Positions 41,225-50,745 of a stretch of DNA of 64,000 bases are shown here, one piece after another. The DNA is from Tritrichomonas musculus (taxonomy: Eukaryota; Parabasalia; Tritrichomonadida; Tritrichomonadidae). The notes under the pieces were generated by a model that saw nothing but the letters and a program-made list of their open reading frames with translations, ran no database searches and was not told where the DNA came from. Position 1 is the first letter of the stretch, and each line of letters starts with the position of its first letter. Both the position numbers and the translations under genes were made by a program. Location of the stretch: contig JAPFFF010000005.1 of assembly GCA_039105265.1 (NCBI GenBank), positions 3,643,501 to 3,707,500 of the forward strand. The letters run 5' to 3'.

Positions 41225-41537
41225 TTTTGGGCATATCCCTGTTATAGTTACTATCAGTTGGGGTTATCCATCTTAAGTTGCTTAGATGGTAGTCAGCCCT
41301 ATTCCTATTGATATGGTCTACCTCTATTTTATGTTGTGGGTCATCATTAGGTATGAACTGTCTTGCTATAAGTACATGTTTCAAGTAGTAGTTGCCATTT
41401 AGACATACTCGTATATACCCCTTTATATGTTTTGCATCTTTGCATATAAAATGATTACTCTTACGTCTTATAGTAAAGGGGTACCTATTCAGTATCTCAT
41501 AGTCGTTAGTAAAGCCTTTGAGTGGCACAAATGACAT
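41202..41537 (-). CDS. HNH homing-type endonuclease (111 aa)
   Basis: It begins with a NUMOD4-like segment (EILNRYPFTIRRK), then GYIRVCLNGNYYLKHVLIAR and the HNH core VDHINRNRADYHLSNLRW. The layout is typical of phage and plasmid HNH homing endonucleases, and the length is complete for a small one. A longer relative is at 50746-51621 in the outer element, at a different locus. Its role may be selfish, or it may process element DNA. Confidence 0.85.
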   Translation of the reverse strand: MSFVPLKGFTNDYEILNRYPFTIRRKSNHFICKDAKHIKGYIRVCLNGNYYLKHVLIARQFIPNDDPQHKIEVDHINRNRADYHLSNLRWITPTDSNYNRDMPKIINARAD

Positions 41538-41578
41538 TTACTCACTTTTTAAATGATTCATTTCATTTTTATTTTCGT

Positions 41579-41881
41579 ATGAACAAGTGGGGGAAAATCA
41601 TTGTTGATAGAATTGATAATAATGAACCTCGTCATTATCCTCTTGATGACAAAGAAAGAAACATTACCAAGTTCCCAAAGAAAAAAAAGCGATTGGGCTT
41701 GTATAAAAACTATAAGGAACATCAAGAAGAAGAAGAAGAAGAAATGTTTATAGTGACAGAGTGTCATTTTATTCCCTATGAATATAAAGAGATAGGTGTT
41801 CAAACTGAAGACCTTTGGGATGTAGGTGTTCAAACTAATGCTGAACTACCTCATATAGAAGAACTACTTAGTAAAATCTAA
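41579..41881 (+). CDS. Small protein with two GVQT motifs (100 aa)
   Basis: A Lys-rich N-terminal half (KKKKRLGLYKNYK) and a poly-Glu run are followed by two motifs ten residues apart, EIGVQTE (71-77) and DVGVQTN (81-87). The motifs match the dynein-light-chain LC8 anchor pattern. The ATG at 41579 is preferred, since it gives a 41-bp divergent spacer to the HNH gene and drops residues that would overlap it. It is the last gene before the right inverted repeat. No family is recognised. Confidence 0.6.
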   Translation: MNKWGKIIVDRIDNNEPRHYPLDDKERNITKFPKKKKRLGLYKNYKEHQEEEEEEMFIVTECHFIPYEYKEIGVQTEDLWDVGVQTNAELPHIEELLSKI

Positions 41882-41911
41882 CTTCTTTTATTTTAATTTT
41901 TGTTGTAGTAG

Positions 41912-42163
41912 GTACGAGATTCTCGGGGCAGGTACCTGTGCCGTTTCATAGATGGGCGGTTGTGGGGTGGGGTACCTGTGCCGTTTCATTGATGGGGAGC
42001 AGTAGTGAGAACAAGAATATTTTTTTCTTTTCTTTTCTTTTTTTCTTTTTCTTTTCTTTTTTTCTTTTTCTTTTCTTTTCTTTTTTTTCTTTTTCTTTTA
42101 TGACGAGTTCGTGTTGACGCGTGGGGTGCCAGCCCCAGCGGAAACCGACTCGTATATACTACT
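41912..42163. repeat. Right terminal inverted repeat of the inner Polinton
   Basis: This inverted copy of 16577-16822 has a longer pyrimidine tract (TTTTC/TTTTTC units, about 42018-42098). It ends CTCGTATATACTACT and is followed by ATAAA (42164-42168). Confidence 0.92.
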
Positions 42164-44656
42164 ATAAATAATATCAGAATTATGTAATTTAAGAGCATTC
42201 TTAGCCTCTATTGTATCACACTTTATTGTTGGCTCAACAGCTACCAAAGAGTCTTGAGGCAATAAATACATTATACTTAGCTCTCCCTTGAGATATAAAT
42301 CATAAGAATCAATTCTAACCCCTTCATCATGAGCAATATATAATTTATTTGTTGTCGTTTCATGGAAATAACTAAGCCGGGTTTCATCATGCTCGGTATT
42401 GTGTATGAGGATTGGATTATATATTTTTCCATCTTCTGCATAGATATAGAACTCTTTAATTATTTTTCCATTAGCATTCATGATAATATTGTTTCGAAGA
42501 ATTATTTTAAATATATTTATCCTTCCCTGAGTATCTTTTATTTGTTCTTGTATTTCTTCTGTACCACCTATCACCATCATCTTAAAGTCTCTATCAAATA
42601 ATCTAAAAGTATCTGTGCTGAGCAAATTATTGGTGAGAATATATTTGGGAAAGCCAGATTGATAAGTAAAATTAGATGTGGTAATATCCCCTCCCGATGA
42701 TAAATTTGATATATCTACTCCATTTATTAATCCATTAACATTTAAATTTGCTTTGATATTAACATCTCCATATATTGGTTTTTCTCTATTAAATTGATAA
42801 TTCTTTGGTGGTTCGATATATTTGTTTCCATATACTTCTAATGCTTTCTTGAACGATTCAAGGTCTGACCCTGGAATTGAAATAGACCCATCGGGCTGTT
42901 TTGGTGGTGTGCCGATATCGATGCTATGCATCGCTATGTCCGAAGGACTATCTATACTCAAAGGGCTAACAGCACTATTGCAGTATATCCATTCATTTTC
43001 ATTTTCATCCCATACTATATCTCCTTCTTTGTTTTTTGTATTGTTTGCCATAAAGGCTGCATACACAGCCACACTCATTCTATCTTCATTATTCCTCCAA
43101 CCTTGACATTTATTATCAAAATCAGTAATCATAATCTGAATCCAGTTTTGTCTGTCCACATCAAATATAAATGAAGGAGGCGCATCAAAGCTTCTATTTG
43201 TTCTCCAGCCTGATGGAAAATCATCAAATGAATACCCACTTTCTGTTAATAAAACCCATCTATGAAAGAGGGCTGACCAATAATATCTTTCATCATGTTC
43301 AACATCAAAAGACCTATCATTCATGAAATTGGTATGCTGTATATTAGAATCTATATGCTGATTTTGATTTTGATATTGATTTACCAAATCATTTATACCG
43401 TCATCATTATTGAAAATTGAAAAGTCGACTACCTGGGATTGAGCCAGCTGGACCTGATTATCAAAATGCAAACGACTAATATCATGCTCTTGAAGATGGC
43501 CTTCGACTCCATCAACTCTATCATATAAATCAGAAAATAATTCAATAAATATGTCATCATTTACATCCACATTTCCACTTTGATTACATGTACAGGATTT
43601 AATTTTGAGGACATAATCATGCAAATCATTATGAGCTTGAGTTAAATGGTTTAAGCTTGCATACACATTATTTAAATATTCTCCAAGAGCGATGTTTTCA
43701 GATGTACCGTCATCTTCAATAATAGTAATTCGTAAACTATCCGCATCCTTTCTTGTTTTTATGTAGTTGATGCCCTTCTTTATCATTACTTCAACCAAAT
43801 ATTGTGCTAGGAAAGCACCCATAAATAGTTTAATATTTGCGTAATTATCTTTTTGATTTTGCATGTATATATCAATAAATTCACCCGGGCTTCCTACCTC
43901 CACTAGCTGGTCTGCTTTAACTTCTTCATCGCTATTTTTATATTTATATCCTATTGTCTTAAGAGTATTGTCTTGAAGATTGTAATGATATTGCTTTGTT
44001 CCATTTATGAATTTTATCCAGTTTGCTTCATTAAATACCTCATATAATATTCTCGTTGTGTTTTGATTCTTTTTTTCATTCTTCATAATATTCATCAACA
44101 TATCAGCTAAATTATGATATGACTTGTATTGGAGGAAAGGTTCAGTTGGCTTAGGCTCTGGTGGAGCAGTATGAGTTTGAACATATTTAACTACTTCACA
44201 TTTCCCCTTGTCTTCTTCCAATACTACTTGTTCGTATCCATCTGCTGCGCACATCAATTCGCTATACATATCATGGATTGCTTCACAAGTCTTAGATTCC
44301 CCTTCGATAATATCATTAAATGTATTAACACAATATTCATCTCTGATAAGTTCTCTGTTGGATTCAACAAATGACTTCGTTCTTGCTAATGCTTTGGATT
44401 CAAGTATTTGTGTAGATTTTTCAGTTATGGGAACATCCCCAAATCCTTTAAGACTGCCTCCATTTTCAATATAATCATTTACCACTCTGGCATCAACTTC
44501 AGCTTTATTGTATAGACAATTAAATTTTGGGTATTCATCGGGCTTATCTTCTTGGATGATATTTATTTTTTCATCTTCTCCAGCACATATTTCAAATCCA
44601 TTTGCTTTAAATTTTTTTGCTTCTTTGCTCTTTGCAGAATATAGTGTCAAGGACAT
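42164..44656 (-). pseudogene. Upstream part of a fibre-like gene split by the inner Polinton
   Basis: It starts MSLTLYSAKSKEAKKF and shares EYPKFNCLYNKAEVD with the giant inner fibre protein, then has long helical segments, a beta-rich region, and the family motif FKIILRNNIIMNANGKIIKE near the insertion point. The remaining part lies at 14898-16576, on the other side of the inner element. The start codon is 19 bp from the divergent 244-residue gene. Confidence 0.85.
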
Positions 44657-44675
44657 TTTAATCTGAAATTAAATA
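44657..44675. promoter_or_regulatory. 19-bp divergent promoter interval
   Basis: Only 19 AT-rich bases separate the start codons of the fibre-like gene (minus) and the 244-residue gene (plus). This mirrors 24732-24747 of the inner element. Confidence 0.45.
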
Positions 44676-45410
44676 ATGCTGTATAGTGTTCAGAGCCAGC
44701 CAGGGAATTATAATACTGTAAGAATGAATATAGATATTCCTTGGAAATGCCCTTTCGTCAAGTATTATGTTTCGTCTATTAATACTAAAGCCAATATTTT
44801 GTTAACCACCGATGATGATTATTTAATATTTGAGACAGAAAATAGTGAAGTTCGAATTGATTTCGAGGAGTCGTATGCCTATTCTTTTGCAAATCTGGTT
44901 AAATTTTTAAATGAAAGTCAGACTGTAATTACCTTCAAAAATGTCAACAATAGAACCATATCTTTAAAGCCTGTCCAAACAGTAAAATTCAAAGAAGGCA
45001 GCCATAGAGCAAAATTAATCACTGGATTGTTCAATACTAAGCCTGGACATATATTTCCAAATGGAGTTGAATGCAACGTCCCAGATTTGCCAATTCTTGA
45101 TTTTGCCAATAAATTATATTTAGTATCTTTGCAGGGTGTAGCAGCGCACTCATCTATTGGAGACCAAGAATATACTCCCAGCATCATCGCAAATATTGAT
45201 ACAATGATTATGGACCAAGAAGCTTTAATAGTGAATTATGATTTGACAAAACCAATAAAAGTAAAAGTAAATACAGATTCGTTAAAGTATTTGGAAATGA
45301 GGTTGGTCGACTTTATGTTCCAGCCAGTAATCTTAAAATCCCCCTTGTTCATTACTCTGAAGATAAAACCATCCCAGGATGCTGATATATATGATATACT
45401 CACGAAGTGA
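44676..45410 (+). CDS. Conserved Polinton protein of unknown function (244 aa)
   Basis: It is the outer counterpart of 24748-25488. Conserved blocks are NIDIPWKCPFVKYYVSS, HRAKLITGLFNT, LYLVSLQGVA, EYTPSI and LKSPLFITLKIKPS. A small virion protein that works with the fibres is a reasonable guess, because the head-to-head pairing with a fibre-like gene is kept in both elements. In this element about 1.5 kb of repeat-rich spacer follows it rather than the polymerase gene directly. Confidence 0.8.
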   Translation: MLYSVQSQPGNYNTVRMNIDIPWKCPFVKYYVSSINTKANILLTTDDDYLIFETENSEVRIDFEESYAYSFANLVKFLNESQTVITFKNVNNRTISLKPVQTVKFKEGSHRAKLITGLFNTKPGHIFPNGVECNVPDLPILDFANKLYLVSLQGVAAHSSIGDQEYTPSIIANIDTMIMDQEALIVNYDLTKPIKVKVNTDSLKYLEMRLVDFMFQPVILKSPLFITLKIKPSQDADIYDILTK

Positions 45411-45680
45411 TTTATATCTCACGAAGCAATAGATATTTTTAAATTCTGATTATATATTTAGATTCTACATTGGATTTGCAAGATTTTTCACTATAAGAAG
45501 TTTAAAAAATATTGAATATTCATCGAGTTATTGAAAAGGGATTTTTGAAAAAAAGCGTGAGTAGGGGGTCATGGTTTTGATATTGGAAAATATAAAATAA
45601 GTTTAAAAAAATATGTATGAGCAGGCATGTTCATTTTTTTATATATTTTACTTTCAAGTTTTCCAAAAGATTAGGAAAAT

Positions 45681-45806
45681 TAAACGGTCGACAATAAACG
45701 TACGGATGAATAAACGTACAAATATAAACGGTCTACAATAAACGTACGGATGAATAAACGGTCGACAATAAACGGTCGACAATAAACGTGCGATAATAAA
45801 CGTATG
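45681..45806. repeat. Nine TAAACG iteron-like repeats with GTCGAC/CGTACG palindromes
   Basis: Nine copies of (A)TAAACG occur in about 125 bp, most followed by GTCGAC or TACGG. Iterons of this kind mark replication or regulatory sites in many replicons. That role is inference here. Confidence 0.75.
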
Positions 45807-45955
45807 ATAATTTGACTTTTTGAAAAGGTATTCAAAACCTGATCGACAAAGATTTTAGATTTGAGAGGTATTGAAATAATTGTGAGTAAAATTTTGCCTC
45901 ATAATTGTGAGTAAAATTTTGCCTCAAAATTCAGAGGAAAATTTTTGGTGTCTTC

Positions 45956-46055
45956 TTGGTCTAACCAAACATATAATTGGTTAGACCAAACATATTCTTG
46001 GTTAGACCAAACATTATTCTTGGTTATACCAAACATATAATTGGTTATACCAAAC
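45956..46055. repeat. Five tandem TTGGT-ACCAA hairpins
   Basis: Five units of TTGGTTAGACCAAACATA type, each with a self-complementary TTGGT/ACCAA stem and a three-base loop. Confidence 0.75.
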
Positions 46056-46239
46056 AGCCAAAATTGAGAGTAAAATTTTCATTTTTGAGAGCTCATTGAA
46101 AAAAATCATCAGCCAAAATTTTAGATTTGAGAGCTCATTCAAAAACCTGATCAGCAAAGATTTTGGAATTGAGAGGGCTCAGAAAACCTAATCGGCAAAA
46201 AATATGTAATTGAGAGGGCTCAGAAAACCTCATCGGCAA

Positions 46240-46491
46240 TTTTTTCTTTCAAATTATTTTTTAAAATTTTTTCTTTCAAATTATTTTTTAAAATTTTTTC
46301 TTTCAAATTATTTTTTAAAATTATTTCTTTCAAATTATTTTTTAAAATTTTTTCTTTCAAATTATTTTTTAAAATTTTTTCTTTCAAATTATTTTTTTAA
46401 AATTATTTTCTTTCAAATTATTTTTTAAAATTATTTCTTTCAAATTATTTTTTAAAATTTTTTCTTTCAAATTATTTTTTTAAAATTTTTT
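46240..46491. repeat. Nine-copy AT-rich tandem array
   Basis: The unit TTTCTTTCAAATTATTTTTT followed by AAAA(T) repeats nine times at about 26-27 bp spacing, with small length changes. An open frame through the array is an artefact of the periodic sequence. Confidence 0.85.
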
Positions 46492-46572
46492 CATGAAATG
46501 TTATTTGAAAAATAAATTAAACGTATAGATAAATAAATATATGGATGAATGTGGCCAGATAAGTATTGAATT

Positions 46573-46843
46573 TTGCCTTGCTTATATCTCGATGAATATT
46601 CAATATTTTTGAATGGTTCAAGAGAGAAGTTCCTTCCTATTTCAGAGGAGAATTCAAATATTCAATCAGTATTGAAAAATCTCTATTGCCGATAGGCAAG
46701 TTCACTTCGTGAATCGTACATATAGATTTGAAGGTATCTTTATTGAAATTTGCCTTGTTTATATCTCGATGAATATTCAATATTTTTAAACGTTCTTATA
46801 GTCAATTTTCTTCCTATTTCAGAGGAGAATTCAATTATTTCAG
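46573..46843. repeat. 93-bp direct repeat upstream of the polymerase gene
   Basis: The two copies at about 46573-46665 and 46748-46843 share TTATATCTCGATGAATATTC and TTCCTATTTCAGAGGAGAAT. An inverted fragment lies near 45510. It may be a duplicated control element. Confidence 0.7.
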
Positions 46844-46949
46844 TCATTTTTTGTCAATCCCATTTTTAAATCCCAAACTTCATTTTTTCTGTTCTGCTAT
46901 AATTTTTGTCTCGTGATATTTTTTTATCACTTTTTAATTTTATTGTAAA

Positions 46950-49900
46950 ATGGCTGCTACGCAGACTCTTGCAAAGCAAGTGGACAACCAGCTCATTTCC
47001 AAACTATCCAAGAAGCAAATTTTATCCCTCCCAGGATTCCAAAATAAAGGGAAACAAACCGTAAAAAAACTCCGAGAAGAGCTCAGACAAAATATCTCTC
47101 GAATGAAATTAAACAAAAGAGGCTTGAAAGTGAAGGATTATATCAAGGCATTTAATGAAAGTGATGATAAGTTGTTTAACAATCTGCGCAGGCAAAAAAA
47201 TACCAGACAAAAAGAAAAGGCATCGCGAAGAGAATACAAACAAAGCCTCAAAAATAATGCCAGAGCTGAAAGGGATATATTAAATATTTCGGTCGATTTG
47301 TACTCTACAGCTAAGACCGAAGCCAGAAAAGAGTACAAGGAAAGAGTCAAAAATATTCAAGACAAGCCAAAATTTAAGAAGCAGATGAAGGAATTTATGA
47401 TGAAAGCGAACAAAGAAATTTCATTCGAAATAGTTATTGGAGATGATGAAGATACCAGGATGGCATTTACTGAAACTCTAAGGCAGCTTCACAAGAAGAA
47501 TAAAAAGAACGTGGTAGTAAAAAGTGAGTCGTTAGATGGGGAGGAATATAAGTGGTATACCATCTCATCGGCACGAAATATTGACACAACTATTGGTCAT
47601 ATCTCCGGTACAATAGATTTAAATGATGATTGTTCTGATAATAATCCTTGGATTGGTAATGTATTTATCCCTGCAAAATATCAATTACTCTTCATTCAAA
47701 ACAAAAAGAAAGGCAAACAAACCGTCTTCACAATCAATAAACAAACTAGTAAAGGGAAGCTATATGAAGAAGAAGTAGAAATTGATGAAGATTATAGAGA
47801 AAAACCAGACGGATTCTTTCCATATATCAATCTTTCTGATATTGATTTGACTATATATCAAATATTTAAGTCTGTGGAGAAGAAAAATTATCAAGATAAT
47901 TGCCTGGTCTATGCATGTATCCAATCAAAAGTTTTCTCAGAGGAAGAAATAAATCATCTACGTTCCATGGTGAAAACAAGGATGGTGCCAAATAGTTTAA
48001 TATATGATATTGCTAAATATTTTAAATGTCATTTTATTGTCAGGAGGATTGATGAAAAATATGCTACGAGAGACCAACAGCAAATCAAAATAGATACCCG
48101 AAAGAAAGCCTGGGCTAAAGATTTTAACAGGACTGTAGACCTGTTATTATACAAAAATCATTACATGATTAACAAACCTGTGGGAAACACAAAGCTGATT
48201 ACAGTCCTACGAAAGCTATTTAAAGAAGGCATGTTCAGAGAAATAAAATCTTGTGAGATGAATATTTTGGCCACAAATGAATATAACAGTCATCTAGCAG
48301 ATTATCAAGATTTAAATTATGACCCTTCCCTTTGCTGTCAAAAAATAGATTCGTCTGTTATGAAAAAAGAGAGGGATTGGTCAAAGATATACTACTCTGA
48401 TTTTGAGACCGATACAACATTATCTCCCCATAAACCATATCTTAACATTACAGTATATAGAACAAAAGAATTGATACATAAAATGGTTTTTGAGGGGGAA
48501 AATATAGCCGAGAGATTATTAAAATCTTTGGAAAATAATTCTTTGACATACTTTCATAATCTAAAATATGATGCCTGCTTCTTCATCAACACCCCTGGAT
48601 GGGACGTCCAAATAACTGAAAGGAACGGTACAATTCTTCAAATTGTCATGACAAAATATAAAATAAACAAAAGATTAACCTTCCGAAATAGCTACTCTTT
48701 GATACCTGCTGCCCTATCTTCCTTCGCTAAAATGTTCCAACTACCCGTCCACAAAGAAGTGATGGCATATAAAATATACACAGAAAAAAATATCAAACGA
48801 AAAGAAGTCTCAGCACTAGAATTCCAACTACAATATTATCTCGAAAATAAAGACAAAAAAACACTTCAACAAATAAAACAAGACTGGAAACAGCTTATCG
48901 ATAATGCAATAAATTGTGGCGCTTATGAAAACCTCCAGATAGACATCATGAAATATGCCATCTATTATTGCAAGCTCGACTGTATTGTTTTGATGAAAGG
49001 AGTAGAGAAATTTAATCGAGACTTGATAGAAGTGTTCAGACAAACAAAAACAGATATGCTAGACGTCCATAATTTTATCTCCATCTCTTCGATTGGATAT
49101 TATTATGCCTACAAATTTGGTTGCTTCGATGAGTGCTATCAGCTAAGTGGTAAGCCACAAAACTTTATCCAGAGATGTGTTTCTGGGGGAAGAACCATGA
49201 CGGCAAATAATGAAAAGCAGTATGTAGAAGCGAGAATACAAGATTTTGATGCCGTCTCTTTATATCCGTCGGCCATGAGTATTATGTCTGGAGTGCCCAA
49301 AGGAATGCCTAAAATAATTCCTGAAGGAATATCTACTGAAGAACTATTACGTTATGACCAGTTCTTTGCTGAAATAAATATTAAAAAACTAAGCTGTAAA
49401 TCAGATAAGCCATATAAATTTGGGCAGGTATTTAGCCGGAACGACCAGGGCTCAAAAATATTTACCAACAATCCAACAGACCACTATTATATTGACAAGA
49501 GAGCTTTTATGGACCTGATGGAATTTTATACTTTTGACTACGATTTTATCCGAGGATATTATTTTGACGAAGGATTTAATAGTAAAATTAATATATTCAT
49601 CGAGAAATTGTTTAATCTCCGAAAGAAATATCAGGATGCAAAAAATCCTCTACAACAAACTATTAAACTCCTTTTGAATTCTATTTATGGAAAATCTATT
49701 CTCAAAGCCACTACGACAGAAACAAAATGCATACCAAAAGATAAAGCCATTAAATATATATGGAAAAATTATAATTATATCACAGAAATAATAGAGAATA
49801 AATCAATCGAAAATGTGTATGTCAAGAAAGTAAAACCAATAAATAATCACTTTAATCTACCACACTTTGGAGCAAGTGTGTTGTCCTGGAGTAAGCATTT

Positions 49901-50384
49901 GATGAATCGAGTGATAAGTTCAGCAGAGCAGAATGGGATTGAAATATACTACACAGACACGGACAGTATACATATCAAAGAAGAAGATGTAGCAAGGATA
50001 GGAGAAGTGTTCAAAAAGAGATATGGCAAGGAGTTAATAGGCAAAAAGATGACTCAGTTTCACTGTGATTTTGATTCGTTTGAAGGAGCTGTTGGGGCTG
50101 TTCATTCAAGAAAATTAATAGCTCTGGGAAAGAAATCATATCTCGATATATTGGTAGATGAGAAGGGGAATGAAGGCCTGCATATAAGACTGAAAGGAAT
50201 TCCTAAACAATGTATTCTAAACAAAGCAAAGAGGATGAATATATCAGTGGAGGAGTTATATGAGAAATTATATTGTGGCGAGGAGGTAGTTTTCAATCTT
50301 CTTGATGGGGCTAATTGTTTCAAAAAATCGTCTTCCTACCAACAGATTAATTTACCAACATTTGAGAGAAGAATCAAATTTTGA
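46950..50384 (+). CDS. polB: Family B DNA polymerase of the outer Polinton
   Basis: The 1144-residue polymerase has exonuclease motifs YYSDFETD, FHNLKYDACFF and YCKLDC, and polymerase motifs FDAVSLYPSAM, KLLLNSIYGK and YTDTDSIH. A Cys/His segment (DNCLVYACIQSKVF at about 316-329, YKNHYMI at about 401-407) precedes the exonuclease, as in the inner copy. The N-terminus is longer by about 90 basic residues with a LSKKQILSLPGF stretch that could be a SAP-like DNA-binding fold. The gene runs on the plus strand, opposite to the inner-element orientation. Confidence 0.95.
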   Translation: MAATQTLAKQVDNQLISKLSKKQILSLPGFQNKGKQTVKKLREELRQNISRMKLNKRGLKVKDYIKAFNESDDKLFNNLRRQKNTRQKEKASRREYKQSLKNNARAERDILNISVDLYSTAKTEARKEYKERVKNIQDKPKFKKQMKEFMMKANKEISFEIVIGDDEDTRMAFTETLRQLHKKNKKNVVVKSESLDGEEYKWYTISSARNIDTTIGHISGTIDLNDDCSDNNPWIGNVFIPAKYQLLFIQNKKKGKQTVFTINKQTSKGKLYEEEVEIDEDYREKPDGFFPYINLSDIDLTIYQIFKSVEKKNYQDNCLVYACIQSKVFSEEEINHLRSMVKTRMVPNSLIYDIAKYFKCHFIVRRIDEKYATRDQQQIKIDTRKKAWAKDFNRTVDLLLYKNHYMINKPVGNTKLITVLRKLFKEGMFREIKSCEMNILATNEYNSHLADYQDLNYDPSLCCQKIDSSVMKKERDWSKIYYSDFETDTTLSPHKPYLNITVYRTKELIHKMVFEGENIAERLLKSLENNSLTYFHNLKYDACFFINTPGWDVQITERNGTILQIVMTKYKINKRLTFRNSYSLIPAALSSFAKMFQLPVHKEVMAYKIYTEKNIKRKEVSALEFQLQYYLENKDKKTLQQIKQDWKQLIDNAINCGAYENLQIDIMKYAIYYCKLDCIVLMKGVEKFNRDLIEVFRQTKTDMLDVHNFISISSIGYYYAYKFGCFDECYQLSGKPQNFIQRCVSGGRTMTANNEKQYVEARIQDFDAVSLYPSAMSIMSGVPKGMPKIIPEGISTEELLRYDQFFAEINIKKLSCKSDKPYKFGQVFSRNDQGSKIFTNNPTDHYYIDKRAFMDLMEFYTFDYDFIRGYYFDEGFNSKINIFIEKLFNLRKKYQDAKNPLQQTIKLLLNSIYGKSILKATTTETKCIPKDKAIKYIWKNYNYITEIIENKSIENVYVKKVKPINNHFNLPHFGASVLSWSKHLMNRVISSAEQNGIEIYYTDTDSIHIKEEDVARIGEVFKKRYGKELIGKKMTQFHCDFDSFEGAVGAVHSRKLIALGKKSYLDILVDEKGNEGLHIRLKGIPKQCILNKAKRMNISVEELYEKLYCGEEVVFNLLDGANCFKKSSSYQQINLPTFERRIKF

Positions 50385-50745
50385 AGTATATATGAAGCTT
50401 TTTTTAGGGTGATTTTGAAAATGGGATCGAAAATGGGATTGAAATCCAAAAAATGGGATTGATTGAAAAACACCTAATATTAAGTACTTTTTGGTCTAAA
50501 AAGTGCTCAAATTAGCCTCTTTTCTAAAAACTCCTATCCCATTTTTGATCCCATTTTTGATCCCATTTTTAAAAAAAGATATATAAATATAAGATTTATA
50601 TTATTAGAGTAATTTATAAACGTAAATATATACATCTATATATATTGTTAGAAATTTTTGGGGGGATCAAAAATGGGATCAAAAATGGGATCAAAAATGG
50701 GATAGCGTTTTTTTATTTTTTTAATTTTTTTTATCACGAAGCCAA
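50385..50745. repeat. Spacer with inverted (AAAAATGGGATC)n blocks
   Basis: Short repeats of AAAATGGGATC occur at about 50417-50462 and 50662-50704, and in inverted form (GATCCCATTTTT)n at 50526-50572. The last two blocks could form a stem of about 36 bp. It lies between the polymerase and HNH genes and may end polymerase transcription or act as a control site. Confidence 0.7.

Larger units (their letters stand above)
16577..42163. mobile_element. Inner Polinton/Maverick element
   Basis: This 25.6 kb element is bounded by inverted repeats that begin AGTAGTATATACGAGTCGG and by ATAAA target duplications. Its 21 predicted genes include polymerase B, integrase, A32-type ATPase, major capsid, penton, adenain-like protease, an HNH nuclease and two very large fibre-like proteins. 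It looks whole; I see no break. The inverted repeats differ at about two positions outside a purine tract, so the insertion is young, and it is later than the outer element that it interrupts. Confidence 0.95.
45411..46949. other. Repeat-rich spacer of the outer Polinton
   Basis: There is no credible gene. It contains, in order, TAAACG iterons, tandem TTGGT/ACCAA hairpins, GAGAG..CTCA direct repeats (about 46085-46238), a TTTCTTTCAAATTATTTTTT array, and a 93-bp direct repeat directly before the polymerase gene. Such a cluster is the only long non-coding stretch inside the element and is a candidate control or replication region. Confidence 0.7.

Noticed and set aside
46210-46428. 72-codon frame with FFLSNYFLK repeats
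   Set aside because: It is a by-product of the 26-27 bp tandem array.
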